Shown: in pieces, positions 19,240-29,228 of the stretch
Layout of the letters: each line of letters opens with the position of its first letter
How positions within the stretch are numbered: position 1 is the first letter of the stretch
Assembly: GCA_947471745.1 (NCBI GenBank)
Contig: CANJKZ010000174.1
Location: forward strand, 2,418,501 to 2,482,500
Direction: 5' to 3'
Source: Closterium sp. Naga37s-1
Lineage: Eukaryota; Streptophyta; Zygnematophyceae; Desmidiales; Closteriaceae
DNA: 64,000 nt
Position numbers and translations under genes: made by a program
Notes under the pieces: model-generated
The model's input: the letters and a program-made list of their open reading frames with translations, nothing else
Told to the model about the DNA's origin: nothing
Databases searched by the model: none

Positions 19240-20887
19240 GCTGACCCCCAGGAGTGGTGGTAGTGACCATCGAATCCTGGAGGGCAGCTGTACTCACCAA
19301 GTTCGTAGAGAACGAGGGGAGGTGAAGACCTGACAGTGAGCCGGACGGAACCGCCGGACACGGGAGAACAGTGGAGGAACGGGCAACGACTGGGCCCCCG
19401 GAGGGGTCAGCCAGTCTGACCGGTACAGGTGCACGGAGAGGAGTGAGGGTGGTGCTGTCACGAAAGAAACAGCGTGAGGCACCTGAGTCCAGCGTGAAGG
19501 TGCGCAAGGCCTCAGCAGGCACAGTACCAGGGAGAGCAGACTCACTAGCACCTAGAGCAGCAGCCTCTATACCTGGGTCAGGCGGCACACACAGGTAACA
19601 GTCACCCTCAGCACTAATAGAGAAAGCATACATAGCAGAAAGGATATTATCATAGTCTAGGTCAAAGATAGCAACTCCAGACCTAAGCAGCTCAGCCCAG
19701 CGGGGGCGCTCGGCCTCGTCACCAAACTCTGCGCGCCAAGCGTCGGCGAGGCGGGAGAAGCAGCGGTGCTGAGTGTGAGGCTTCCCGCATGTCTGACCAG
19801 CACGGTCACCCATGCGAATGACATACGGGCAGCTACCACTACCCCCAGACACCCCACGCTGAAACAACCACTCACGAAGCTGCTGGGGCGATGGGGTCTC
19901 GCTCCGACGCTGCTGCTGCTGCCTCTGGCCTCCTCTAGAACCCTCACGTTGAGCTCCAGTCCTACCGCCACCACTCCCACCGCTACCACGACCACCACTC
20001 CCACCGCTGCCTCCACTCCCGCCACCACTCCCACCGCTGCCACCACCTCCACTGCCTCCACCACCTCCACTGCTGCCCCCACCACCACCCCCGCTGCCAC
20101 CGCCACCACCCCTGCCACCCTTGCCCTTGCTGCTGCGACGCTTCGCACTAGCAGAAGCAGCCCCGACGTCCTCAGGACCAGGGACGTCGACAGCAGAAGC
20201 AGAGGCGTAGGAGGGGGCAAGGGGGGAGGGGGAGCACCCGTCAAAGAAGGGTGTGCGCGGAGTTCCACGAGCAGCGGCTACATCGACTACACTAGTCTCA
20301 GCTGCAAGGAGGTGCTGCTCGAGTAGGTCAATAGTGAGGACTGTGGGGTCGAGGGAGAGAAAGTGGTCCCTGACAGAGCGAAGAGAGTCAGGGAGGCGGG
20401 TGACTATAAAGTAGAGAGATGAACATCGGGGGCTGGTTCCTGGCAAGGAACTCTGCTGGGGCGGCAGCGCGGTAGCGAGCGTCGCTAGTGCGAATGTGGG
20501 AAACCAGGTCCTCCACTGTGGCAAAGGCGGACAGCTCGGGGAACAGGTAGGGCAGGAGAAGGCGGCCTAGAGCAGTAGTGGCAGGCGAGGAGTAGCGAGC
20601 AACGACAGCGTCGTACAGTGCCTGTGTTGTCCGAAGTGAGCGCATTCGGCTAACGGCAGGTGGTTGCGAATGGCTAAGTGGGCAGCAGCATCGCGAGTAA
20701 GCCACTGTGAGCGAGTCGCCTTGTCAGCTGTGGCGGGAGGGGCGGGAGCGGCGCCAGACGTGTGGTCAAACAACGAAACACTGTCCCTAGAGTCGCTCAG
20801 TAGGTACAGCTGCAGGTCGTCGAGCCACGTGTCAAACTGGATAGGGTGGCCCTCATGATTGAAAGCGAGAACGCGAAGAGAAGCCAT
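19240..20887 (-). pseudogene. Copia-C gag and protease start, broken
   Basis: Starts MASLRVLAFNHEGHPIQFDT at 20887. The gag-like domain (WLDDLQLYLLSD, SQWLTRDAAAHLAIRNH) breaks near 20600 and continues in other frames (20388-20705, 19235-20524). It includes RLPDSLRSVRDHFLSLDP, a Gly-rich tail with Lys/Arg (KGKGGRGG), the Cys/His module (CPYVIRMGDRAGQTC, H, C) and protease FTLDSGASRCFF. The protein would coat and package element RNA. It is cut at the protease by element F2. Confidence 0.85.
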
Positions 20888-20904
20888 AGCAGCAGAGGAG
20901 AGGG

Positions 20905-21800
20905 GGGAGCTAGCGGGTTGCGAGAGAGCTGTGCGCAGGCTGCAAGGGGCGGCGAGCAGGTCGCAAGGGGCGGCTAGTAGGCTGCAAGAGGCAGCATGGG
21001 GGCTGCAAGGGGCGGCGCACGGGCGGCAAGAGGCGGAGCGCGGGCTGCAAGAGGCAGGCACGCGGGCTGCAAGAGTTGCAGGCGGGCCGCAAGCGGGCAG
21101 CGCGCTGGCTGTAGGGGCAGCGGTCGGGCCGGGGCCTAGGTGCGACGGGCCGGGCCCAGGGGCGGCCTGCAGGCCTAGGGGCGGCAGGCAAGCGTAGGGG
21201 CGACGTGCGGGCCGGGGCCTAGGAGTCGACGGGCAGGCCGGGCGTAGGGATTTACTTGGGGGGGGGGGGGGGGGGGGGGGGCCTAGGGTCAACGGGTCGC
21301 GCCGGGCCTAGGGGTCGACAGGGCGCGCCGGGCGTAGGGGTCGACGGGGGGCCGGGGCCTAGGGGTCGACTGGCGGTCCTGGCGTAGGGGTTGATGTGGG
21401 GGCCGGGGCCTAGGGATCGACGGGTCGCGCCGGGCGTAGGGGGCGACGGGGGGCCGGGGCCTAGGGGTCGACGGGGCGCGCCGGGCGTAGGGGTCGACGG
21501 GGGGCTGGGGCCTAGGGGTCGACGGGCGGGCCTGGCCAAGGTGTCGACGGGGGGCCGGGGCCTAGGGGTCGACGGGGCGCGCCGGGCGTAGGGGTCGACG
21601 GGGGGCCGAGGCCTAGAAGTCGACGGGCGGGCCTGGCCAAGGTGTCGACGCGGGGCCGGGGCCTAGGGTTCGACGGGTCGCACCGGGGCCTAGGGGTCGA
21701 CAGGCGTGCGGGGCCTAGGGGCAACGGGCGGGCCTGGGCCTAGGGTCGTCGGGGCGCGCGGGGCAGTAGGGGCAGCACGAGGGCTGCAGAGGGCGGCTAG
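20905..21800 (-). repeat. Copia-C 5' leader minisatellite
   Basis: GC-rich leader between primer site and gag. It consists of GGGCTGCAAGAGGC-type units (20930-21080), then units of about 40-50 bp with GGGGCCTAGGGGTCGACGGG and CGCGCCGGGCGTAGG (21290-21720). A 24-nt G run occupies 21258-21281. Frames here are repeat artefacts. Confidence 0.85.
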
Positions 21801-21814
21801 CAGGGCAGCGCTGT

Positions 21815-21865
21815 GGTGGGCCCAAAAAATAAAACGGTCCTAACGAAGGATCTGCTCTTAAACCA
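21815..21865 (-). promoter_or_regulatory. Copia-C primer site and GGGCCCACC motif
   Basis: Minus strand: TGGTTTAAGAGC follows the LTR end directly and matches 10 of 12 bases of the iMet-type primer site. About 30 nt further lies GGGCCCACC (21815-21823 as its complement), seen at the same place in D, E, F, I and J. Confidence 0.7.
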
Positions 21866-21997
21866 TGTCAGAAGAATGAACAAGAATGAATGCATTGAAC
21901 AGAAGTTGGGTACAAGTACTAACCCTAATTGGGTTGTACCCCTTATGGGCTACCCCACTATAGCCTACACAAATGTAAGCACTATAACATTCTGACA
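21866..21997 (-). repeat. 5' LTR of Copia-C
   Basis: 132 bp with TGTCAGAA...TTCTGACA inverted ends; differs from the 3' LTR at 5 sites. Confidence 0.9.
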
Positions 21998-23352
21998 TCC
22001 TGGAGCTGACAGACGAAACGATGTACCGCCCGGTGACATCGTTCAAATTTCACTTCTTCCTGTACTTCCTGGCAGATGTGCACACGGCAGGTGAACCTGG
22101 TGACAAAAACAATGATGTGCTTGAACCTGCTATTCCAGAGATGTTATTTTGACGCTGAACCTGCTATTCCAGAAACGCGAGGTGAGTTGTTGTGCTAACT
22201 TTATATGATTCATGACCCGTATCTTGAACTAATATGTTGTTTACATGTACCCTATCCCTCCCGCCCAAGAGGTTAACCTCACTGGAATCCATTCCCAAGT
22301 GAGGCGGACCATCATCTACATCGAGCAGAGGTACATCGATTGTGGCCAGCAGATCGGCGGTGGGACCAACGAGATGATGTCGGCATTCCTCGCGCGGCAC
22401 GCCTCGCCTGATTGCCGTCAAGTGACCGTGGAGGGGGTGGATAGGGACGGTCAGCCCCGGGTACATCGGTTTTAGCACGAGGACTCTGTGTCGGGATACA
22501 CCACCAGCAGCAGGGACATGCAAGGATGATACACTTGCTGCCGCTCATTCGCGCGCGAGATTTTGTACAACTTGGAGTTGCACTTGGGGGACCTGACGCA
22601 CTTGAACGGGGCGAAGTGCTTCATGCCCCGCTTGTGGCCGAGGGGTGTCAAGGCGAGAGATGCCGAATGCAAGGAGCACCTGCATGGCCTTATCCATCTC
22701 TTTAAGGCCAAGAACCATGACACCATCTGATTTGGTGAGCAATCCTCATCCCCTGATCTGCTTGTGTGCATGCACTTTCCCACTCCTTGTGTGCTTGACT
22801 ATTTTCCCGTTTGTGTTTGAGTGACGGTAATGGCAGGTGTCCAGAAGCGTGTGGCACATGCGGAGCTGCGCACGTTATTGTCGGTTCTCTCCTCTGCTCC
22901 CAAGGAGGAGCAGTCGTATCATGCCAGTTTGGAAGCCATCTTGCAGATAGGCGACTGGCATAGCAGCTACCCCAAATTAGTCCGTCTGTGGGCTGCGGTG
23001 GCTATTCTGCCAATCAGCACAGTCGAGTGTGAACGCGGGTTTTCCCGCCATAATGTCATCAAGTCGTGGCGCAGGACGAGCCTCTGCAATGCCAAGCTGG
23101 GAGACCTATTGGCGTTGAGCATGCTCGACTACAACATGGAGTGGGAGAAGGCGGTGGAGCTTTGGAGGAGTACCAAGGAAAGGCGGCCCAGCAAGTGCAA
23201 GGAGCAAGCAGCGCCAGAGAGAGAGAACGAGCCAAGTGGGTTAAGGGGAGTGGCCGCCGGGCGGTGCAGGAGGAGCTAGACGAGAGCACGCATAGTTCTA
23301 CTGGCGATGATAGTGAGGGTGATGATGACGGTGGCAGTAGTGGAGATGAGAG

Positions 23353-23412
<60 letters not shown>

Positions 23413-23419
23413 CATGTAG
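21998..23419 (+). pseudogene. hAT/ZNF862-like gene, 3' part with dimerisation domain
   Basis: Continues the gene interrupted at 11779. Segments: DETMYRPVTSFKFHFFLYFL (to about 22075); VNLTGIHSQVRRTIIYIEQR (22260-22475); ILYNLELHLGDLTHLNGAKC (22560-22730), followed by a GTGAGC donor at 22735; and a last exon from about 22836 with LWAAVAILPISTVECERGFS, the hallmark of the hAT C-terminal dimerisation domain. The tail is acidic (Asp/Glu/Ser) and ends in poly-Asp from a GAT repeat, in a frame one base off the domain frame. Stops at 22152 and 22473 and the frame changes mean it is broken, apart from the Copia insertion. Confidence 0.7.
23354..23410 (+). repeat. (GAT)19 microsatellite
   Basis: Nineteen GAT triplets at the 3' end of the hAT-like gene, encoding poly-Asp in one frame. 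Confidence 0.95.
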
Positions 23420-24369
23420 TCTGTAAATCTATTGCTGTTATAATGAGAACTCCATAAACTTTGCACTGTTGATTCAACTTTTGTTTTTTTCTTACACTGA
23501 TGGTTCAGTTTACTAAGGATTTCCACACAGCCAAAATCAGTATAAAAAAGGCCATGAACGCTGATGTGGACACCAGGCTGGCCGGGGCACGCTGATCCAT
23601 CAGCATGCCCTCTACCAATCTGAGGGCATGGTTGCGTAGAAAAACGAATAACAAAGCTGCGACTAAAATATAATGACGATACAATGAAGGACGTGGCAAA
23701 ATATAACGACTACCCTAGCTAAGCGGAAAACTTGAGATTGCGAGGTTGGGTGCAGTTTGGGCAAGGGAAAACCGAAGGTGACGCGAGGCGTCCTCGGTAT
23801 CCTTGATGTCAGCCGAACTTGCGAGCCCGACAGTTGGGGTTGTACGCAAAGCAGTCAACCCCGGAAAAGGGGTTTTCCTTACATTCACTAAGAAAATATG
23901 TTGCCTACTACAAATCATTGTGTATATACACAACAAATACTTCCAAAACAAAAACCTGTACGGAATCGATCCGTGCGATATGAATGGGTGTGATGTCTCA
24001 GACAGGCTGTTCCTAACATACTTCTAGAGCAGTAATATGTAATATGTTATCCCATGAGAGGATTATTGTTGTGCAAACCCATTATCATCCCTGGGCAATT
24101 TCCAAATCCTGGCATCATGTCCATAGATAGATTCGCTCTAGATCTTCGACGATCATTGCAATATCCCTGCACACACGAGCTTATAAATGGATATGCTACA
24201 CGTAAGTTTCCATGCGGTCGCTCACATAAACGTGGCACGAAAAGGAACACTGGGTTTTCTACTAAAGAAGAACGCCAAATATGTGGTCAGACAGGAAAAA
24301 AACAAGGGAAGGTAGAAGGGACTAGGGGAGTGAGGAGACTCACTCACCAACAACCGGGCAGACACTCAC
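23420..24369. other. Unassigned sequence between two host genes
   Basis: No domain recognised. The minus-strand frame at 24047-24250 (Cys- and Arg-containing, ending NNNPLMG) could be a terminal exon of the fucosyltransferase-like gene, since it lies downstream of that gene's last clear donor, but I cannot support it by motif. Confidence 0.3.
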
Positions 24370-24422
24370 CCAAAAGACAGGGCCGCCCAGGGGGTCACAG
24401 GGCTCGGAGGAGATGGGGTGGC
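24370..24422 (-). CDS. Fucosyltransferase-like exon 5, 3' piece
   Basis: Continues the exon of 32450-32590 after Copia-E. It includes one copy of the GTGGC target duplication (24418-24422), then encodes PSPPSPVTPWAALSF and ends at a donor (CTTTTGG|GTGAGT) whose GT lies at 24368-24369. No further exon is certain. Confidence 0.55.
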
Positions 24423-24554
24423 TGTCAAACTGTTATAATGTTTATATTGTGTAGGCTGTAGTGGGGTAGCCCATAAGGGGTACAACCCGATTTGGGTTAG
24501 TTCTTGTACCAACTTTCTTCTCAATGCAATCATCCCCTCGTCTATTTTCTGAAA
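24423..24554 (+). repeat. 5' LTR of Copia-E
   Basis: 132 bp, TGTCAAACTG... to ...TTTCTGAAA; the terminal GAAA replaces GACA of the 3' copy. Followed directly by the primer site. Confidence 0.9.
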
Positions 24555-24603
24555 CGGTTTCAGAGCAGGTCCTGTTCCAAGACCGTTTTTTTTAGGGCCC
24601 ACC
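24555..24603 (+). promoter_or_regulatory. Copia-E primer site and GGGCCCACC motif
   Basis: CGGTTTCAGAGC (24555-24566) matches the iMet-type site except at two positions. A GGTC...GACC hairpin and a T run lead to GGGCCCACC at 24595-24603. Confidence 0.7.
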
Positions 24604-24639
24604 GATTAGTTCGCTGCCCGTAGCGCCCTACCCCACCAG

Positions 24640-25125
24640 TCGTGCTGCCCTGCCCTGCCCTGCCTGTCGCGCTGCCCTGCTGGCTGCGCGCCGCCCTGCC
24701 CTGCCCGCGCGCCGCCCTGCTGGCCACGCGCCGTCCTGCCCTGCCCGCACACTGCCCTGCTGCCTGCTGCGCCGCCCTGCCCTGCCTGCGCGACGCCCTA
24801 CTGGCCGCGTGCCGTCCTACCCTGCCCGCGCGCCGCCCTGCCGCCTGCCGCGCCGCCCTGCCCTGCCCACACGTCGCCCTGCTGGCCGCCACGCCGTCCT
24901 GCCCTGCCCGCGCGCCGCCCTGCTGGCCGCCGAGCCGACCTGCCCTGCCCACACGCCGCCCTGCTGGCTGTCGTGCCGCCCTGCCCTGCCCGCGCGCCGC
25001 ACTGCTGGCCGCCGCGTCGCCCTGATCTGCCCACGCGCGCTTCCATAGTGCCCGCGCGCCGCCCTGCCCGTCACGCCATCCTGTTGCCTGCGTGCCCCCC
25101 TGCTTGTCACGCGCCACCCTGCTTT
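24640..25125 (+). repeat. Copia-E 5' leader repeat
   Basis: GC-rich repeat of CCGCCCTGCCCTGCCCGCGC and GCCGCCCTGCTGGCC blocks between primer site and gag. Frames on both strands here are repeat artefacts. Confidence 0.8.
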
Positions 25126-25132
25126 GCCCACT

Positions 25133-26152
25133 ATGGCTACTTTCAGAGTTCTCACATTCGATCATGAGGGCCGTCCGATCCAGTTTGATATGTGGCTCGA
25201 TGACTTACAGCTGTACCTACTGAGCGATTCTAGAGACAGCGTTTCGTTGTTTGACTACACGTCTGGAGCATCTTTCGCCCCTCCCAACACAGCTGACAGT
25301 GCGACTCGCTCACAGTGGCTTACCCGTGACGCTGCTGCTCGCTTAGCCATTCGTAATCACCTGTCGTTAGCCGAACGCGCTCACTTTGGCCAGCACAAGA
25401 CTGCTAAAGCCTTGTACGACGCTGTATTCGCTCGTTACTCTTCCCCTGCTGCTGCTGCTCTCGGCCGCCTTATACTGCCCTACCTTTTTCCCGAGCTGTC
25501 ACCATTTGCCACAGTCGAGGACCTCATCACCCACCTTCGCACTAGCGACACTCGCTACTGCGCTGCACTCCCAGCCGAGTTCCTAGACAAGAACCCGCCC
25601 CCGATGTACATCACTCTCTACTTCATAATCACCCGCCTCCCTGACTCTCTTCGCGTATTCAGGGACCCGTTTCTTGCACTTGACCCCACATACCTCACTG
25701 TCGACCTGCTCGAGAAGCACCTCCTTGCGGCTGAGACTAGCATAGTCGCTGTAGGTGCTGCTCGTGGCACTCCTCGCACACCCTTCTTTGAGGGGTGTTC
25801 CCCCTCCCCCCTTGCCCCCTCCTACGCGTCTGCTGCTGCTGTTGACATCCTTGGTACTGAGGAGGTCGGGGCTGCTTCTGCTCCTAGTGGGAAGCGCCGC
25901 AGCGGCAAGGGCAAGGGAGGCAAGAGTGGTGGAGGTGGCAGCGTGGGTGGTGGTGGTGGAGGCGGTGGAGGTGGCGGTGGGAGTGGTGGCGGGAGTGGGG
26001 GCTTCGGTGGCGGCGGTGGTGGGAGCAGTGGGAGTGGTGGTGGCGGTGGTGGCGGCAGTGGGAGTGGTGGCGGCGGCAGTGGTGGCGGTCGGGGTGGAGC
26101 TGTTCAGAGGGGAGGTTCTGGCCGTGGCCAGAGGCAGCAACAGCAGCGTTAG
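25133..26152 (+). CDS. Copia-E gag, ended by an early stop
   Basis: Start chosen at MATFRVLTFDHEGRPIQFD (25133), matching the N-terminus of the other copies; an ATG 9 nt upstream is less likely. The capsid-like domain is intact (WLDDLQLYLLSDSRDSVSLF, RLPDSLRVFRDPFLALDP), followed by Lys/Arg-Gly (KRRSGKGKGGK) and a long Gly/Ser tract. It stops at TAG 26150-26152, with a second in-frame TAG at 26171-26173 where intact copies have Gln. The Cys/His module is deleted just after. The protein would form the particle and bind RNA. Confidence 0.85.
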   Translation: MATFRVLTFDHEGRPIQFDMWLDDLQLYLLSDSRDSVSLFDYTSGASFAPPNTADSATRSQWLTRDAAARLAIRNHLSLAERAHFGQHKTAKALYDAVFARYSSPAAAALGRLILPYLFPELSPFATVEDLITHLRTSDTRYCAALPAEFLDKNPPPMYITLYFIITRLPDSLRVFRDPFLALDPTYLTVDLLEKHLLAAETSIVAVGAARGTPRTPFFEGCSPSPLAPSYASAAAVDILGTEEVGAASAPSGKRRSGKGKGGKSGGGGSVGGGGGGGGGGGGSGGGSGGFGGGGGGSSGSGGGGGGGSGSGGGGSGGGRGGAVQRGGSGRGQRQQQQR

Positions 26153-26993
26153 AGCGAGACCCCTATGCCCTAGCAGCTTTGTATAGAGGCTGCTGCTCTA
26201 GTTGCTAGTGAGTCTGCTCTCCCTGGTACTGCGCCTGTTGAGGCCTTGCACACCTTCACACTTGACTCAGGTGCTTCCCGCTGTTTCTTTCGCGACAGTA
26301 CCACACTCACTCCACTCCCTGCACCTGCTCCGGTCAGACTGGCTGACCCCTCGGGGGGCCGAGTTCTTGCACGTCCCACCACTGTTCTCCCGTGTCCGGC
26401 AGTTCCGTCTAGCTCACTGTCAGGTCTTCACCTCCCCTCGTTCTCTACAAAATTGGTGAGTACCGCTGCCCTCCAGGGTGCGATGGTCACTACCACCACT
26501 CCTGGGGGTCAGCGTGTGGCGATCTGCACGTGTACATGGACGGGCCGTCACCTGGTAACGTTCACCCAACAGCTTGGGTCGAGTCTGTACACACTGACTA
26601 CTGGGCCTGCTCAAGTAGCTGCTTCTGGTCGGGTGTCCGCGTCAAGTCACGTAGCCGCCTCCTGTTTGTGTCACCTCCTGTCGCACCAGACTCTCCTTTG
26701 GCACCACCGCCTTGGTCACCCCTCCCTGCCACGCCTTCGTGGCATGCACTCCCGCCTCCTTGTTTCTGGTCTTCCCAGGTCTCTGCCTCCCCTCCCGCCC
26801 TCGCATGCCCCGCCCTGCCTTCCTTGCGTCGAGGGGCGGCAGCGCGCCGCTCCTCACTCCTCGTTTCCCCTGACGACTGCTCCCCTGCAGACTCTCTACA
26901 TGGACGTGTGGGGCCCAGCCCGCGTCAGTGGACAGGGCCGCGAGCACTACTTTCTGCTGGTTGTTGACGACTACACGCGTTACACCACGGTCT

Positions 26994-27134
26994 TGTCAGA
27001 ATAGTGAAGGAAGGAATGAAACAGAGAAGAGGGGTTTCACTAGCAAACATTGGGATACATATAGCAAACCCTAACAGGGCTGTACTCTCTATAGAGTACC
27101 CCACTGCAGACTAGAGAAATGTAACATTCTGACA
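26994..27134 (-). repeat. 3' LTR of F
   Basis: 141 bp, TGTCAGAATA...TTCTGACA; one base differs from the partner LTR (CTCTCT versus CTCACT near 27093). Confidence 0.95.
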
Positions 27135-27246
27135 CACCCCCATAGTCAAAGTTGGGTATAATCAGCACAACAAGCAGCAGTTTATAGTTCACAAATATAA
27201 GCAAAGCTAGTAGCTATCACAGAGGGCAAGTGTGGAGGAAGAGGGA

Positions 27247-27483
27247 CTATGAGAGGAGAGGAGGTAGTGGGCGGCAGCTAAAGCTGCTGGCATACGGCGC
27301 AACTAGAGCAACTGGCACACGGGCAACTGGAGCAACTGGCACACTAGCAACTGGAGCAACTGGCACACTGGCAACTGGAGTAACTGGCTCCGCGGCTAGA
27401 CGAGTGGCAGGAGCAACTGACTCTCGGGCGACTGGAGCAACGGGCTCACGGGCAACTGGAGCTGCTGGCTTCACGGCGGCCAC
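27247..27483 (-). other. Repeat-encoded PVAPVA frame in F
   Basis: A 78-aa frame from a short (about 24-bp) tandem repeat (CCAGTTGCTCCAGTTGC). It has no match to any retroelement protein I know and may be just the repeat. F2 has only traces of it, so it is probably not a conserved gene. Confidence 0.4.
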
Positions 27484-27626
27484 CCCCCTTCAACCTCCCC
27501 CTTTGTCCCAAAACTCCCGTTCACACCCCCTGCTGCACCCCTAGCTTCACTCCCACGACACCCCCTAGCGCGACTCCCTCGGCTCCCACACACCCACCCC
27601 CCTCAGCGGCAGCTGCAGCAGTGGGA

Positions 27627-27629
<3 letters not shown>

Positions 27630-27658
<29 letters not shown>

Positions 27659-27659
27659 G
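27630..27659 (+). repeat. G30 homopolymer
   Basis: Exactly 30 G in a row, C30 on the sense strand of F. It corresponds to the poly-C tracts of F2. Confidence 0.95.
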
Positions 27660-28150
27660 CGGGGATGAAGCCGCCCTGCAGCAGCACGAGGGCAAGGGGC
27701 GGCGCGCTGCACCACAGGGCAGCGCGCGCGGGTCCACGGGGCAGGGCGTGCGGGTCCCCTGGGGCGACGCGCTGGTCGACGAGGGCAGCGCGCGGGTCGA
27801 CGGGGCCACGCGCGCGGGTCCTTTGGGGCGACTCGCTGGTCGACGGGGGGCGCACGCGGCTCCCCGGGGGGGACGCGACGGGCAGGGCAGGGCGTCGCGC
27901 GGCTAGCAGGGCGGCGCGACGGGCAAGGCAGAGCAGTACGCGACCAGCAGGGCGGCGCGATGGGCAGAAAACCGCCGCGCGCCCCGAGCGCGCGGCGGGA
28001 AGAAAAAACGCCTCAGAAAACGTACCCCGAGCGCGCGGCAGGCAGAAAACGTCGCGCGCCCGGGGCGCGCGACAGGCAGTACAGCAACGGAAGCATCGGG
28101 TGGGCCCATCCACAGAATCGACCAGAGAGTGTCGACCTACTCTGATAGCG

Positions 28151-28291
28151 TGTCAGAATAGTGAAGGAAGGAATGAAACAGAGAAGAGGGGTTTCACTAG
28201 CAAACATTGGGATACATATAGCAAACCCTAACAGGGCTGTACTCACTATAGAGTACCCCACTGCAGACTAGAGAAATGTAACATTCTGACA
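28151..28291 (-). repeat. 5' LTR of F
   Basis: 141 bp; the minus-strand 5' copy, followed on that strand by the iMet-like primer site. Confidence 0.95.
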
Positions 28292-29228
28292 GATCTTCCC
28301 CTTGCGCAGCAAGGGTGAGGTCCCTAATGTCTTGATCCCTTGGACACGCGCAGTCCGTCTCTAGCTCCGCGAACGGTTCCGTGAGGACCTTCCTGTCCTG
28401 CGTCTGCACTCTAACAAAGGTGGTGAGTTCTCCTCCGACCTCTTGCGAGACTTTTGTCGTGGGGAGGGCATCCTCCAGTCGTTCACGCTTCCAGCCTCCC
28501 CGCAGCAAAATGGGGTTGCTGAGCACCGCATTGGCTTAGTCATGGAGGTGGGTCGTACCTCCATGATCCATGCGGATGCTCCCCATTTTCTGTGGCCGTT
28601 TGCGGTCCGGTACGCTACGCATCAGCTCAACCTCTCGCCCCATGTCTCCTTGCTGAAGACCTCGCCTACTCTGCTTTGGACGGGGAAGGTTGGCGATGCG
28701 TCGGTGTTCCAGGTCTGGGGCTCTCGTGCCTTTGTCCGCGATACTTCTGCGGACAAGCTCTCCTCCCGCACCATTCCTTGCGTCTTCCTTGGCTTCCCCC
28801 CTGACGCGCCTGGCTGGCAGTTTTACCACCCCACCTCGCGCCGTGTCCTGCCCTCTCAGGACATCACATTTGACGAGTCGGTTCCCTTTTACCGTCTCTT
28901 CCCCTACCGCACTGCCCCTCTCCCCCCCACGCCGCTCTTCCTCACTCCAGGTCCCCCTCCGGTAGACCCCCTCCCCCCTCAGGGTCCTGCTCCCTCAGGT
29001 GTGTCTCAGGTAGACTCACTCCCCCTGTCTGAGCGTGTCGAGGTCTTTGTAGACTCTGGTGCTGCTGGGGGTGGTGCTGCTAGGGGTGCTGCGTCTGGGG
29101 GTGCTGAGCCTACGGGTGCAGAGCCTAGGGGTGCTGAGCCTGAGGGTGCGGAGCCTGGGGGTGCTAAGACTGAGGGTGCGGAGCCAGGGGGTGCTGAGTC
29201 TGAGGTTGCGGAGTCTGGGGGTGTTTAG

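Larger units (their letters stand above)
11780..21997 (-). mobile_element. Copia-C: rearranged Ty1/copia element inserted in the hAT-like gene
   Basis: Bounded by 132-bp LTRs at 21866-21997 (5') and 11780-12048 (3', split by a solo LTR), differing at 5 positions. Flanks are TCATG (11775-11779) and TCCTG (21998-22002), a 5-bp target duplication with one mismatch; removing the element restores a continuous reading frame in the host gene. Inside, minus strand: leader, gag and protease to 19240, then a truncated non-autonomous element (F2), an integrase scrap, a duplicated linker and RT start, and finally a complete RT-RNase H. Confidence 0.85.
26994..28291 (-). mobile_element. F: 1.3-kb non-autonomous LTR element inside Copia-E integrase
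   Basis: Two 141-bp LTRs (26994-27134, 28151-28291) differ at one base. Flanks GGTCT (26989-26993) and GATCT (28292-28296) are a near-perfect target duplication; without the element the Copia-E integrase sequence is continuous. On the minus strand it has an iMet-like site (GCTATCAGAG), GGGCCCACC (28099-28107), a GC-rich leader and a polypurine tract at 27135-27144, but no gag or pol. It probably moves using proteins of the Copia elements. The only internal frame of note is a PVAPVA-type repeat (27247-27483). Confidence 0.9.
26174..29228 (+). pseudogene. Copia-E protease-integrase region, split by element F
   Basis: 26174-26993 encodes the protease (HTFTLDSGASRCFF), GAG-pre-integrase (LLWHHRLGHPSLPRLRGM) and the start of integrase (YMDVWGPARVSG, VVDDYTRY). 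Element F then interrupts it, and 28297-29228 resumes with PLRSKGEV-like codons in a broken frame, PQQNGVAEHRIGLVM (catalytic Glu), the integrase C-terminus and GAEPxGAE repeats, ending at a TAG (29226-29228). In the second part the Asp-containing HSDRGGEF is changed (ACTCTAACAAAGG near 28408), so the triad is probably incomplete. Confidence 0.85.

Noticed and set aside
23066-23419. Independent Asp-rich small protein
   Set aside because: Better explained as the acidic tail of the hAT-like gene in a shifted frame plus a (GAT)n microsatellite.
23715-23951. Minus-strand 78-aa frame ending in RFSLAQTAPNLAISSFPLS
   Set aside because: Coding-looking in places, but I could not tie it to a family or to splice sites of the neighbouring gene.
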